From: Ignavibacteriales bacterium
GTDB taxonomy: Bacteria; Bacteroidota; Ignavibacteria; Ignavibacteriales; Melioribacteraceae
NCBI GenBank assembly: GCA_027080245.1
Contig: JALWSN010000305.1
Location: 1 to 5,967, forward strand
Length of the DNA: 5,967 bases
Reading direction: 5' to 3'
Shown here: positions 5,064 through 5,967 of the stretch, piece after piece
Layout: each line of letters opens with the position of its first letter
Position numbering within the stretch: the stretch's first letter is position 1
Program-made: the position numbers and the translations under genes
The notes under the pieces: generated by a model
Database searches by the model: none
The model's input: only the letters and a program-made list of their open reading frames with translations
Told to the model about the DNA's origin: nothing

Positions 5064-5967
5064 AAAAAGCTAATCAGCTCGTCGGCAGCGGCCGTAGGAA
5101 GCATTTGATTAGTTAAGATTTTTTTTTCGTATTCTTTGAATTTATTCATTATTTCTTTGTTCCCAAAGAAGAGTTCTCGCAGTCCGTCTTCAATTAATTT
5201 TTTTGTCCATTCAATTGCCTGTAGTTTGCGCCTTTCAAAAAAGTAATTATTCTTTTTTGTTATTTCAATGAATTCTTTCACCGTTTCCCAAAGTTCGTTA
5301 ACGCCTTTATTGTAAAGCGCGGAACCAATTAAAACTTTTGTTTGCCAATCGGGGGTTGGGGAATGCAAATAGTGCAAAGCCTGTTCGTAGTAAGTTTTTG
5401 CAAGATTAGCCTGAGCCAAATTATCTTCCTCGGCTTTGTTAATGAAGATTAGGTCGGTAGTTTCGATGATGCCTTTTTTAATTCCCTGAAGTTCATCTCC
5501 TCCGCCGGCAATTAAAACGAGGATGAGGAAATCCACCATCGAGCGGACGTAAGTTTCGTTCTGTCCAACGCCAACTGTTTCGATTAAAATTACGTCGTAG
5601 CCCGCGGCTTCAAGAACAATAATTGATTCGTGAGTTTTGCGCGCAATTCCGCCAAGCGCGCCGCCTGTAGGGGAAGGACGAATAAAGCAATTTTCTTCCC
5701 GGGCTAAATTCTCCATGCGAGTTTTGTCCGCCAAAATACTTCCTTTTGAAATTGCGCTTGAGGGGTCGATTGTTAGTACGGCAACTTTTAATCCTTTTTT
5801 GATTAGCAATAAACCAAGCGTTTCAATCAAAGTGCTTTTTCCTGCGCCGGGAATGCCTGTTATTCCAATACGAATCGATTCTTTAACATGAGGCAGAAGT
5901 TTGTTTAACAAAGTTTTGGCTTGCTCTTTATGGCGGGGGGAGGCGCTTTCAATTAAGGTAATGGCTT
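5048..5967 (-). CDS. meaB: MeaB/ArgK-family GTPase, methylmalonyl-CoA mutase chaperone (N-terminus missing)
   Basis: The frame is open to the right edge, so roughly the first 20-30 residues are outside; 305 residues are visible. The family loads and protects adenosylcobalamin in methylmalonyl-CoA mutase, in propionate and branched-chain degradation. In visible numbering, AITLIESASPRHKEQA (1-16) is the family's N-terminal helix region, GIPGAGKST (37-45) the Walker A loop, DPSS (67-70) with DKTRM (80-84) the switch region, ETVGVGQNE (129-137) the G3/switch II, GDELQGIKKG (156-165) the conserved block, and NKAEED (176-181) the guanine-recognition motif. The family norm there is NKAD, so Asp is replaced by Glu. 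The C-terminal dimerisation arm is complete and ends at 5048. The mutase genes would be expected upstream, beyond the right edge. The neighbouring small gene is convergent. Confidence 0.93.
   Translation of the reverse strand, partial: AITLIESASPRHKEQAKTLLNKLLPHVKESIRIGITGIPGAGKSTLIETLGLLLIKKGLKVAVLTIDPSSAISKGSILADKTRMENLAREENCFIRPSPTGGALGGIARKTHESIIVLEAAGYDVILIETVGVGQNETYVRSMVDFLILVLIAGGGDELQGIKKGIIETTDLIFINKAEEDNLAQANLAKTYYEQALHYLHSPTPDWQTKVLIGSALYNKGVNELWETVKEFIEITKKNNYFFERRKLQAIEWTKKLIEDGLRELFFGNKEIMNKFKEYEKKILTNQMLPTAAADELISFFQRSL

Noticed and set aside
5637..5891. Plus-strand open frame of 84 codons
   Set aside because: It is antisense to the Walker A region of MeaB and has no independent support.
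5909..5911. TTG at 5911 as the start of the MeaB gene
   Set aside because: The frame stays open to the right edge, and the 18 codons upstream encode the family's N-terminal AITLIES and SPRHKEQA pattern, so the true start is outside the window.

Overview
The window reads as an ordinary chromosomal segment of an AT-rich bacterium with tightly packed genes. Lys/Asn/Ile-rich proteins, an RskA-type anti-sigma factor, PspC and small membrane proteins, and a MeaB-type GTPase together suggest the Bacteroidota/Ignavibacteria neighbourhood. That placement is inference from style; no marker gene settles it. Several genes have clear Shine-Dalgarno (SD) sequences, which argues against typical Bacteroidia.

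Layout from left to right. (1) Positions 1-690, minus strand: the N-terminal half of a succinate-semialdehyde dehydrogenase of the Sad/GabD1 type, running off the left edge. (2) Positions 691-879: a divergent promoter region with a composite palindrome midway between the two start codons. (3) Positions 880-2505, plus strand: an ECF sigma factor followed 6 nt later by its membrane-bound RskA-like anti-sigma factor. (4) Positions 2510-4240, minus strand, convergent with the previous pair: a three-gene operon encoding 5-formyltetrahydrofolate cyclo-ligase, a PspC-domain membrane protein that seems to carry a second, degenerate PspC copy, and an unrecognised six-helix membrane protein. None of the three starts with ATG. 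(5) Positions 4241-4883: a 643-nt stretch without a recognisable gene, holding two structured inverted repeats and a diverged direct repeat. (6) Positions 4884-5063, plus strand: a 59-residue two-helix membrane protein behind a near-perfect SD. (7) Positions 5048-5967, minus strand: a MeaB/ArgK GTPase whose 3' end overlaps the small gene tail to tail and whose N-terminus lies beyond the right edge.

Functionally, the sigma/anti-sigma pair is a self-contained envelope-signal switch. The folate enzyme is housekeeping and shares a transcript with two membrane proteins of likely envelope-stress type. MeaB predicts a B12-dependent methylmalonyl-CoA mutase nearby, most likely to the right of the window. 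I see no phage, CRISPR, transposase, rRNA or tRNA. The most interesting parts are the non-coding 4241-4883 region, the unlisted small membrane gene, the centred palindrome between the divergent genes, and the near-duplicate sequence at the sigma and anti-sigma translation starts.
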